64,000 bases of DNA from Acanthamoeba lenticulata (lineage: Eukaryota > Discosea > Longamoebia > Acanthamoebidae). Both the position numbers and the translations under genes were made by a program. The notes below the pieces were generated by a model. It was not told where the DNA came from and searched no databases. It saw only the letters and a program-made list of their open reading frames with translations. The stretch lies in assembly GCA_002179805.1 (NCBI GenBank), contig NAVB01000552.1:1-64000 (forward strand), in the 5' to 3' direction. Each line of letters starts with the position of its first letter. The stretch's first letter is position 1. Shown piece after piece: positions 31,268 to 41,353 of the stretch.

Positions 31268-33256
31268 TCACTCGGCGCCCATCGTCGTCGTCGTCGTCGT
31301 CGTTGTCGTCGACGTTGTGTAGGGCGACTCGCCTCCGTGCCGCCGGTGTGGGCCCCCGCCGCTGCCCGGCTCGAGGCCCTCCTGGCCCAGCAGGGCGGCT
31401 CCGATGGGCGGAAGCAGGAAGCCTCCCTTGAGCGGCCCCGACGCCTGCTGGACAGCGCTGGTCCCTGCGGCTGCCGCTGGCGGAGGCTGCGCGGGGGCTG
31501 CCAACAAGACGGTGGAGGAGGAAGAAGAAGAGGAAGTGGTGGGGGAGGCTTGGTGGTGATGGTGGATCAGTTTGGGCGTCGCCTCGCGCTTGACCGTCCA
31601 TGGAAACCCGAGCGCGTTGAGCTTCTCGAATCGCTCCTACACGCACCGAAGGTTAGAAGAAGGACCGCTACGTGGGAGGGGAAACAGACCTTCTTGAGGG
31701 CGTGGTTGCGGTGGTTCTTGCGCTGCGAGCACATCCACTCGTAGAGCTGCTTGAGGGAGCCCTTCTCTGTGGAGAGCAATGGCCCAGAGTGAGTGCTCAC
31801 CTGACGTCTGCAGAGGAAAAAGAAGACGAAGAAGAAGGAAGAAGAAGGAGGAGTAGAGACAACAAGGCGCACCGGTGTAGGGGATGCAAATGTGGCCGTG
31901 CTGGCGCTTGTAGCGTTTGAGGTCTTCGAAGCGCTCTTCCCATGTCTTACGTGTGCGTACGTTGCTGGGTCCGTACAGGTCTGTGGAGGGCATGTCTCTC
32001 TGCTGCCGCTTCCTTGATGATGATGAGCTCCTGTAGGAAGATGATGGCGTAGAAGAGGTAGCTGTTCTGTTTGCATCACCTTCTCCTTCGTCTGACGAGC
32101 TGAGCCACTCGGGACTCTTCAGCCGCTTCCACGCGCGCTCTTCTACTTCCTCCTCAGGGGCGGTGGCCGCACAGTTGCTGCTGCAGCTGGACGTCACCTG
32201 TCCCATTCCGTGCACCTGAGGCGGCTTTGGGAACAGCTCTTGGTGTTGAAGGAAGAAGTGCAGCGGCTGGTGATGTTGCAGCGGGGGAAAGGAAGGAAGA
32301 GGCATCTCGGGAGATCGGTCATCGCTCACGACGTGGTGTCGCTCGGGGCTGGCCGAAGTGCGAAGAGAATACGTCGAGGGCCCTCCAGGGGCGCCCATGG
32401 CCGCGATGACAGGCACAGAAGCACCCAACGGCGAAAGCGCTGCTGCTGATACTGGGGAATGAGAGGCCACTAAACAGGGCAGGTCTCGCAGGTGAGGAAG
32501 GTTGCTCCCGCTGTCTCGCAGCTTTAACGCCTCCTTCTCCCTTTCCAGTTCTCGCTTTTCTTGCAGCAGTTGCTGACGCACGCGTTCGACCTCAGCCCGA
32601 GCCCGCTCTGCTTCAGCCAGGGAATTGTCCCAGGCTTGTCGCACGCGCTCGATGCCTTCGCGTTGAAGCTCGGCTTCCATCGTAATTCGCGCCAACTCCG
32701 CGGCCGCTTGCCTGTATTGGGCCAAGACCTCCTCCTTCTCCTTTTGGTTACCATCGCGGAAGATCGAGTCCACCTCGCATGGTTGCCGCTTCCCCTCCAG
32801 GACCATTGGATTGCGGGCTATGGCCTCTTGTCGCTTGAGATCCTCCTCGCGCCGGTTGAGGTTCTCCGCCGTCAAGGTGACCTCGGCGTGGCGGCGCTTC
32901 AGCTTCTCCAGCTTCCTTTGCCACTGTTGGCGCTCCTGGCTGGCCAATTGGAGCTCCCGCTCAACCCGAGCCTTGGCCTCTTCCACCATACGCCACCCGA
33001 GAGCCATGTGTTGACGCTCCCTTGAGATGGCACTCCGCTCGTACTCGATCGCTTCCCGCTCGCGCCATATACTCTGGCGCTCTCGTTCGAGGGCCCGACG
33101 CTCCTCTGTCGGCTGGGATGATCCGGTGGCCCTCATCCTTGGCTTGGTGGCGACGTCGACGTCGCTGGAAGCCTCCGATCCCTCTTCTAGTTGTTTATCC
33201 GCATCCGGTGAGGAGGGGCTCCCGTTTTCCGTCTCTCCGTGTCCCTGCAGTATCAT
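31268..33256 (-). CDS. Coiled-coil protein with a helicase-associated (HA) domain
   Basis: The gene encodes a long charged coiled coil (about 33140-32500: REREAIEYERSAISRER, ERVRQQLLQEKRELEREKEA), a low-complexity middle, and one HA domain. That domain is split over exons: WEERFEDLKRYKRQHGHICI at about 31945, SLKQLYEWMCSQRKNHRNHA at about 31740, and ERFEKLNALGFPW at about 31620. HA domains (PF03457-type) are DNA-binding-like helical modules found after bacterial helicases and, in amoebae and algae, in stand-alone arrays; no helicase motor is present here. The tail is Pro/Ala/Gly- and Thr-rich and ends TTTTTTMGAE. The ATG at 33256 is the first convincing start. An extra upstream exon (to about 33395) cannot be excluded. 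A nuclear role is inferred. Confidence 0.7.
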
Positions 33257-34635
33257 CCACCACCACACGTAAGGAGCTGCAGCCGTAGGAGATCGTCTGA
33301 ACTGGGAGCTCCCACCTGTGAATCTGTTGGCGACGACGTCGCCAGCATAGGTCAAGCGATGGCCACACGGATGCTGTCGGGGCTTCCCTCTTCAAGGCGT
33401 TGTCCTAGGACAGAGCCGCAGAGCGGGGCGGCGAACTAACCACGCCACTAAGAGCAGACGCGTTGTGTGAGTAGCGGAGCTGAGATGGAGGAACTCACTG
33501 CGAATCGATAGCTGAGGTCGTTTCAAGCACCAAACCACAGCTGGACAGTGCTGTGTAGGCGGGGCTGCTCCCTCAAGGTTTTTAACCGTTTCCCAGTAGA
33601 GGTATCGATTTTCTGAAAACAGTAACTTGTCTCGGACCATCATGGTCACCGATCTGAACACTTCGGAGTCATCATTTCTGTGGGCATTCCAGAGCCCAAA
33701 GTTGGAAAGTCACGTGAGGTCGGCTAAAGATGAAAGGTGGTGTAAGGTGAACCACACACGCCAAGTTGGATCAGCCTTAAGAATCTCAAAATTCAAAATC
33801 ATGTATCCTCGGTGACATGCGTTTTTTGTGCTGTAGCGCTACGCTGCAACCAGGAGTACAGGCCTGAAATATCTCCGAGCGCACGTTTTAGGAAAAGCGG
33901 TGAAAAGAAGAAAAAACTGCTGAAGTATTTCGAATTTAAGGCCTTGAAGGAGGAGTGAGGTAGAACACCGTCATTATTTTGTCGACATTACGTCCTTCTA
34001 CCTCATAAATTACTTGTCATTGGCTTGCTTTTTTGCGACTTTTCTTTACTAAATTTTTAAGGAATTTATCCGACTGTTGCATTTTGTCTTAATTTCTTTA
34101 GTTCACCTGGCTTTTCTCTCGCTTTTTGGAGCACAACCATCACTGAACGAAGAAGCCGATTCCTAGGAATAGCGGCCTTAAAACAAAGGGAAAAAGTTGA
34201 AGAAATATCCAACAACACAGATGCGTAAGTGTGTTGCGCCCCGCGTGGCTGGCTGCAGCACAAGAGCACAGCTGTGGCGTACCTCGAATCGCTCTTTGTT
34301 TATCTCACCACGTCATGGGTAAGATGATGATGGCCTCGCTTTGCGATTCTTAAGAACCATCGAATTGACCAGACTCGCAGAGCGTTGCTATCAACGCGAT
34401 CTCGCTTGATGTCGACCACGCCAGAAAGTGTGGGGCTCAATCGTGCTGCGGTGACGCCCACCCACGTGCTAAACCAATTTCTTGCACACGACAATGCTCG
34501 TCGCTGCTGGAGGGTATGCGAACTTGCACTCACTTTGTGCGTTATTTTTGTTCATTTTTGTTTTTCTGTATTTTGAATAAGTATTTCAAATAATTAGTGT
34601 TCTCACTAATTATTTGATTCTTATGCTCAATTTAG
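33257..34635. other. Long AT-richer intergenic region
   Basis: Nearly 1.4 kb, the longest gap in the window, between divergent genes. AT content rises clearly around 33890-34200 and 34540-34640. I see no conserved ORF, tRNA or repeat unit. Part of 33257-33440 could be a first exon of the HA-domain gene. Confidence 0.4.
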
Positions 34636-35656
34636 ATGGGAATGCTTTCGTTGCCCAAATTCTCATTAGCTGTTTTGGCCGGCGTTGGCATCTCTGGTAC
34701 GGACAGCTCAGCCTCCTTTCACACTTTCGGCTGACGTTTCGGCAGGTGGCATTGCCGTGGCTCAGAACCACAATGCGCGCACGCGGCCCATCGTCTTGCG
34801 TTCATCAGCGACGGCGGCCTACGGCGTTAACAACGACCCCTTGACTTATCTGGGCCTTTGGGGCATGGGTACCCATGCGCCTCTCGACCACCGCCCTTCA
34901 GGACCTTTCTTCATGAGCTTGTTCCTACACAGGAATTTGCACGGCCGCTGCCGTCGGCTCGCTCTACGGTATGCTGCGCATGACTCGTCGCTTCATCCAG
35001 TGGGGACAGCTCCAGCCAGCCGAGTGGCAGTCTCTTCTTGGCCCTGCCCGGGCCTTGGTAGCGCTGAAGCCCCTGTCAGCTTCTTTTTCCTATTATTTCT
35101 TCGCTGTTCGACCTGAAGTGCTCATCCGCCGTTCTGTTGTTGTTTTTGCGTTGCTTGGATGTAGTTGGCGAAACGAGCGATGGCTCGCACGGCGCTGGGG
35201 ACGGCGCAACTGCTGGTTGGCGTGTTTGCAGTGGATAGACTCGCTGAGCGGTTGCTACTGGCCGACTACGTGAAAGAGGCAGAGAACAACCTCTTTGCGC
35301 AGAGAAATCTCCCGCCTGAGCACATCGTCGACGCCTTCATCCTGGCCACCCATGCTGGCTATCTGACGGCGGCCACCGCCCTCCTCTCCTTCACGCCCCA
35401 CATCGTGTTGCCTGCGCTTTTGGCTGCCGTCTTCGCCGCCGTGGCCAACTTCAAGGTGTACATGCTTGCCTCGCAGCGCAATCGTCGCCTTGCCTTGGTG
35501 GCCAACCCTCAGCTGGCGCCTCTGGGCGTCACCACTGCCACGCGAGAGGCCGCGTCGCCACTCGACAGCTTCTCGAGACCTTCTCCCTCTTCTTCGACAC
35601 CTGTACCTAGCGCAGACACTGTTCCGCCGTCAACATCAGAAACGGGCTCATCCTGA
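34636..35656 (+). CDS. Multi-pass membrane protein, unrecognised
   Basis: Four exons fit by frame: 34636-34696, 34746-34868, 34933-35057, 35165-35656. The predicted protein (about 265 residues) begins MGMLSLPKFSLAVLAGVGIS. It has hydrophobic segments in GICTAAAVGSLYGML, ALGTAQLLVGVFAVDRLAERL and AATALLSFTPHIVLPALLAA, continuing VFAAVANF. A Ser/Pro-rich tail ends the protein. The Gly/Ala spacing of the first helices recalls small mitochondrial inner-membrane proteins, but I cannot assign a family. An upstream first exon near 34480-34520 (reading MLVAAGG) is possible. Confidence is in the gene structure, not in a function. Confidence 0.65.
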
Positions 35657-36304
35657 GCACGCTTTGCCCTTCCTCGAATCATCCCTCAATTCTTCACCAC
35701 ATGCGGTGCGCCGCATGTGGGCGCTACACGTTCACCGAGGCCCACATGCCCGCGTTTACGTTTGTGGTGCCGCCCCGGTCGACGTCGAACCGCCGTGCAC
35801 GTGGGCTTGTGTGGCGGACTGACCCCAGATTCCTGGAATTTTCCGGGGAGTGCACGGGGCACGCGCACGGTAGTCGAGTCTCGTGCCGCGGACGTTGCAG
35901 CTGCAGCGACAACTCTGGGGCCACAGTTCCCGACATGTGGGTAGCTGGATCAAAGCGAGAAGAGACCAACTGGTCAACCGGTTTGGCTTTTTGACAAGAC
36001 CGAGGCAGCTTCGTGGAGGCCCCTGGCTTTTCCAGCTTTCTTCCACCGTTCTGAGCTGAGCCGAACAGCGAGCACCGAGGTGGAGAGGAGAAAGAACGGA
36101 CAGGACCCGCACTCAGGCCACCGCCCTCTTCAAGAGGCCAGAGAAGAAAGCAACACCAAAAGCTCAACCGACCCGTAGCGTGGAAGGGAGGTCGAAAAAA
36201 CAGAGAAAGCAGGTTAAGCAGGAGGTGAGGCACGGTAAAGAACCTCGGTGCCTGCAACACCACCAGCCGGCGAACAAAGGACCAAGAGGGGCAACACAGA
36301 GAGA
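35657..36304. other. Intergenic region between two same-strand genes
   Basis: About 650 bp. Antisense and sense frames here are open but show no conserved sequence. It should hold the 3' end of the membrane-protein gene and the promoter of the F-box/WD40 gene. A short inverted segment around 35700-35745 (GCGCCGCATGTGGGCG) was noted but is not convincing as a functional site. Confidence 0.35.
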
Positions 36305-38643
36305 ATGACGACTCCCCTCCGAACAACGCAACAACACAAGCGGAAGGGTGGGCTTTCTGGCTCTGCTTGGGAGCCCAGCTGGCAGGCGCAAGCACCCTTG
36401 CCTTCTGCTTCTCCATTGCTTCTACTTGAGGATCCATTCAACGACTCAGACTGCGACATGCAAACGTCTGCCTCTTTCCCGACCACAATGAATGCAGTCC
36501 ACGGCTACTCGCCCACTCCATCTTCCTCGACCTCGTCTTCTTCTACGTCCTTCTTTTCAGGCCTTGGCCAGCAACTACGCGAGCCTGGTGTCGAGGTGCT
36601 AGGTCACAAACACGCCGCGTCCTCGGAGAAGCAAAGCATGACCACAAGGTGCAGGAGCGAGGTAGAAGCCAGCAGCGACATCTTCGGTCTCCTGGAGTCC
36701 AAGGTGCGGCAACTGGAGCGGGTCGCGGTCGAATTCAATCAGGCTCTGGACATCACGGCTCTTCAGCCCTACTTTGGTGACGTGGGCGCACAGCTGCGAC
36801 TCATCTCCCTCGACACTACCAAGCGACTGGCCGAGTTCTCCACCTTTTACCACTGGCTGGTACTCCTCCATCATCCTTCAAAGACAACGTTGATCCGCTT
36901 GCGTCTTCCTCACCACATCCCTTTTGTAGAGACAACACAACACGCCTCTTGGAGTCACGCCAGCGGGCTACTTTAGTATTCTACCGGAAGAGCTTAGCAT
37001 GTACATCCTCTCCTTCCTCGATGTTCACGAACTGGCCTGTGTAGAACGCGTCAGTCGCTATTGGCGCCGTCTCGTCGAAGTACTCCTACTTCCTCTACTT
37101 CAGTCTCTGCTACACGCCAACAAAGTGAAAGGCAGGTGACTCATTCATCAACTTGCACACAGGACGACCAGGTGTGGCATCGGCTCCATCGTGCACGATG
37201 GGGCAGCGGGGCGCATAGCCAGCTCGTCAGGCAAATGAGCTTCGAGCGTAGTGGCTCCGCATCGGACAGCGGAGACGAGGAGGCGCCTGAGGAGGCTGTG
37301 ATGGCGACGTCATCGGCGATGACGACTTCAAGGCGCGCCAAGCGGAAGCGGCGTGGATGGCGAGACGTCTACGTGGAGGCCGATCGGCTCGAGAAGAACT
37401 GGAGGGCGGGCAAATACTCCACAAAGCCCGTTCAGCGCAGCACGGCCAAGCCGGGGCTGTCTCACCCGCAAGAGATCGCCTACTGCATCAAGTTCGACGA
37501 GCACCGGATGGTTACCGGCAGCAACGACCGTTGCGTGCGGTTGTCGGACATCCGATCAGGCCAGCTGCTCCATACCCTCGCCGGGCACGCCGCCGAAGTG
37601 CGGTCAGTCGACTTTGACTCTACCAAGATCGCCAGCGGCTCGCGCGACCGGTCCGTCAAGGTGTGGGACATCAACACTGGACAGTGCCTGATCACCATGA
37701 ACGAGCATGCCGGTTCGTCGTTGTCTTCTTCTTGCTGTTCTGATTGTTGGTTCTCCATGGCTGAAGCGGAGCGGGTTCAGGTCCGGTCAAGTGCATGCAA
37801 ATGACCGACAACTTGATCATGAGCGGGAGCGAGGACGCCACCATCAAAGTGCTCGACCTCAACTCGGGCCAAGTGGTCAACACCTTCAGCGGCCACGTGT
37901 GGGGCGTCGCCTGCCTGCAGTTCCGCGACAACTTTGTGGTGAGCGGCTCGCGGGACCGGCGAGTGTTTCTGTGGGACAAGCGCGTCACCAGGACCACGGC
38001 CGCTGATGCCGATGCGGCCCTAGGCCGTCACCAAAAGCAGACCAGCCTGCTGCGCGTGATGGAGGGCCACTCCAACACGGTACGATGTGTAGCCTTTGAC
38101 GAGGAAAACATCGTGAGCGGCTCGTGGGACAACACGATCAAGGTGTGGAGCGTGGCCACGGGCCAGCTACGGAACACGCTCGAGGGCCATGACGGCCGCG
38201 TGCTTCACCTCGATTTTGATCGGCACAAGATTGTACGCTATATGCTGCTTCTTCTCCTTCCTCTTTCTTTCGAGTGTGTTCATCATGTTCATCTCCTTGT
38301 CCAGGTGAGCGGCTCGGTAGACAAGACGGTGCGCGTGTGGTGGGACTACGACACCCCGAGCCGTTCGTCGACCGCCTACTCGCTCGTGCTGCACCAGGCT
38401 CCCATCTTCCACCTCCGCTTTGACGACTACGGTACGTTCTCTGCGGCCTGCTTTCAGCATCATGCGATCGATGTGCTGATGAACATCATGATCATCATCC
38501 CCCTCATGCAATGGTGAGTAGGGATCACGAGTGCGTCGCGCGACACGGAGCTGATCAGGTGGGACTTCTATTCGCCCTGCGCCGACGACGTTCGCAAAAC
38601 GCGCCGCTCTCTTCGTGCCGCCGCTGGTGGTGGCCTCGCCTGA
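36305..38643 (+). CDS. F-box / WD40-repeat protein (SCF substrate receptor)
   Basis: The N-terminus (about 185 residues) is serine-rich with one helical stretch. After an intron near 36865 the F-box follows: ILPEELSMYILSFLDVHELA, CVERVSRYWRRLVE. A basic linker leads to about seven WD40 repeats: IKFDEHRMVTGSNDRCVRLS, VDFDSTKIASGSRDRSVKVW, MSGSEDATIKVLD, VVSGSRDRRVFLWD, IVSGSWDNTIKVWS, VSGSVDKTVRVWW, and a last ITSASRDTELIRWD blade. This is the Fbxw/Cdc4/MET30 layout, in which the propeller binds (often phosphorylated) substrates for SCF ubiquitination. Introns fall between blades near 37715, 38235 and 38435. The start at 36305 is the first ATG of the frame. The exact substrate is unknown. Confidence 0.87.
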
Positions 38644-38762
38644 AGAAGAAAAAAATCGACTTTTTTTGTATAAAAAACTATTTGTGGCATTTTTGTCGTT
38701 TCTTCGCCGCAAAATGTTCAGAAAAAGGGGAATAAAAATGGTATTGTTAAAAAAACCAAAAC

Positions 38763-40384
38763 ATGGACACAAGCACCTCCACCATGTTTCGGTGGCGCTG
38801 GGTTGTTGGGGGTGTGGTGGGCGCTGTCGTGTTGGGCAGTTCTCTCTCCGTCCTGTACATAACGTGCCGCAAGCGCGGAGGTAAAGCGCTTAACGACGTG
38901 GTGCCCAAGGCGGACAGCGCCCCCGACGTTGACCTCTCGCACGTACATTGGGAGGACATGATTATGGGGCTCGCCATTGGTACCACTTCTTCCTTGTCCT
39001 CTCTTTTGACCTCCTTCTTCGCAATGCTGCACTTGACAGCTGACCGGTCCCTTCAGGCGATTCCTTTGGGGCAGGCGTGGAGTTCAAGTCCCGTGAGTGG
39101 ATCGACGAGCATGTCAACTTCACAGGCTACGTCAACGCACGAGAAGGCAAGTACGGCGAGCGGTTCGACGTAGGCAAGTACACCGACGACACCGAGATGA
39201 CGCTGGGCCTCGTAGTTCTTCTTCTTCTTCTTTTGTCTTGTTGGTTGTTGCTGACCTCCTCTACATGATGATGTTCAACATCAACATCAACAACAGATGC
39301 ATGCGTTGCTCGAAACGGATGACCTGCGGTTGGTCGACGAAGACCTCCTGCTGGCCTACTGGCTCAACGAGTACGAGGCCGGCATCAGGAAGAATGGCTT
39401 CGCTCGTCAGGGCCACGGCAGCATCGAGTACGTCTCTCTTGCAAGGTCCATCAAAAATGCCAAAAACATTCATCATCTTCTTCGTCTGCTTCAGGAGCTT
39501 TTTCAGGGGCGAGAAGACCATTGAACAGATCCGCGCGTTCCAGTCCGGCCGCGACTACCCCGGCAACGCCCCGCCCATGCGGGCGATCCCGCTCGGTACG
39601 CCCGCCCGAGCACGCACCACAGTCGAAGAGACGGCTGACTCGCCGCGAGCGGTCCTGAGCAGGATTCCTGCCTGACGAGGCCGACATGGAGCGCATCGCG
39701 CTGGCCAACGCCGACGCCACGCACCCGCACCCAAAGGCCCGGGCGGCCAGCCTGCTCGTGGCGCGGGCCGTGCGGTACTTGGTGGTCCATAGACGTCCGT
39801 ATGATCAGGTCTTGCGCGCCTGCGCCGAGGGCATCGAGCAAGTCGACGCCGAAACGCGGACCTACCTGGACGCCGTCGACCAGCTACCGGACTACCACGA
39901 CCCCGAGGTCCAGCGCGACTTCCTGCCAGTTCAAGAGGCCCTCTGCGGACCGCAGCCGCTGGCGAGTCCCTTCTCTGGCGCCCCATGCTATGGCCTCAAC
40001 GCGGTCGCCTCTCGCCCCACTACCAACAATTTTATTTTATTTTTAATTTATTCATTTTATTTTATTTTTAATTAAAATCTTTTTTTATGTGCACAGGACG
40101 CTATGCGCACAGCCGGCTGCGTGCTGTACCTGCTCAAGTGGCATCAGAACGCGTTTGAGTCGCTGCGCGAGAGCATCCGCATGGGCGGCGACGTGGATTC
40201 ACTGGCTGCCATCGTGCTCGGCATCATCGGCGCGCGCGACGGCCTGGACGACGACGCCCTGCCGGCGTGGCTGCGGGAGCCCGTGGAGGACCAGCCCTAC
40301 CTGCTGGACACGGCCCGCCGCTTCGGCCGCTACGCCGCGGCCATCCCTCCCTCGCGCCCTTCCCCGGACGAGACCTTTGTTTAG
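38763..40384 (+). CDS. Membrane-anchored ADP-ribosylglycohydrolase
   Basis: Multi-exon. Residues ~10-33 are one transmembrane helix (WRWVVGGVVGAVVLGSSLSV) followed by a basic CRKRGGK stop-transfer. The rest is an ADP-ribosyl-glycohydrolase (ARH/DraG) domain: IMGLAIGDSFGAGVEF, the metal-binding KYTDDTEMTLGL, GFARQGHGSIE, and the second metal site GGDVDSLAAIVLGIIGARDG. These acidic residues bind the two Mg ions in the family, which removes ADP-ribose from proteins or related substrates. The membrane anchor is unusual for ARH enzymes, which are normally soluble. The helix implies type II or type III topology; which face the enzyme is on cannot be told. Introns near 38980, 39212, 39427, 39596 and 40013 are inferred. 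A 3' neighbour converges. Confidence 0.88.
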
Positions 40385-40522
40385 CCGCGCTGGAAAGGGG
40401 ATGGTGGTGTTGTTTGCATTTTCATAAAAGACAGTTCTAATACTGGTGCAATGGACATGTAACGGGTGTGCCATGACACTGCGACCGAGCGCAGCGCTGC
40501 GCTGCGACGCGTGGTGGGCTGC

Positions 40523-41166
40523 TCAGTCGGACGCGTCGTCATCGTCCTCCTCGCCGTCGCTTTCATCATCGTCGCTGTCGGCATCGTCATCGTCATCGTC
40601 GCTGTCCTCAAAGCGTCGATGGTTGGCGTTGACCAAGTATGGATCATCGTCGTCGTCATCATCGTCATCATCAGCTGCCTTGCTTCGCGAGGCTGTCTTA
40701 TCGGCCTCAGCAGAGGCATCCCCCTTCCATTCGGCCGGCCTGCAAACAGCGAAGTGAGTGATTTTGTGGCTGCAAGGCCGAGCAGAGGCGGACGTACCAA
40801 AGGCCTAGTCGTTCTATGTACTTGACGTGATCAGGGAACAGCACAGCGGCAATACGGCCGCGCAGCTTTTTGTCTGACTTGTTCAGCACCTCGACGAAGG
40901 GCTCAATGATGAGAAAATTTCCTGTCGGCAATTCGATTAATCTCCAAAAATTTGGTCAAGCAAGCAGTAAACGTACTGCGTTTAATCCACAAAGTCTTCT
41001 TGAACTTGGCAGGCAGAAGGCAGAGCAGTTTTTCGCCATCAGGCCTTTCTACTTCGACGATGTTGCCGCCACGCATCTCGGTGACACGCACGATTTGTTG
41101 TTCCCCCTCCGGTACGGGGTAATCGTGCACCGCGCCCGCCACCACATGCTTTCTCGAATGGCTCAT
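40523..41166 (-). CDS. EIF1AD: EIF1AD-type OB-fold protein
   Basis: Starts at 41166 (MSHSRKHVVAGAVHDYPVPE). The S1-like OB fold resembles eIF1A: EGEQQIVRVTEMRGGNIVEV, LCLLPAKFKKTLWIKR, then after an intron NFLIIEPFVEVLNKSDKKLR and FPDHVKYIERLGLW. The C-terminus is the EIF1AD-specific acidic tail with DPYLVNANHRRFEDSDDD. Exons are about 41166-40979, 40922-40800 and 40740-40523. EIF1AD is a small nuclear/cytosolic protein in animals, linked to ribosome/translation factor biology and stress; its exact job is not settled. The long aspartate run is encoded by GAT/GAC repeats. Length (about 165 residues) matches the family. Confidence 0.88.
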
Positions 41167-41353
41167 CTCCTCCGTGTACGTATGGTCTTCCTTGATTCGC
41201 TTCTCCTCCGCTTTACCACTCGCCCGTGCTCCTGTGGATCTGGCCGTCCATCTGGAATACAGAACAGATTCGCCTTTTTTTCTTTTATTTTCGCGTTCGT
41301 CGACAAAAACCGCGACGTGGCTCCTTGTCAGCACAAGGCTGTCCCGGTAAATC

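Noticed and set aside
33627..33815. Short plus-strand frame upstream of the membrane-protein gene
   Set aside because: 62 codons in AT-richer DNA, no similarity, no splice continuation.
35700..35745. Inverted GC-rich segment as a possible regulatory hairpin
   Set aside because: Arms are imperfect and such matches are expected in GC-rich DNA; no second copy was found.
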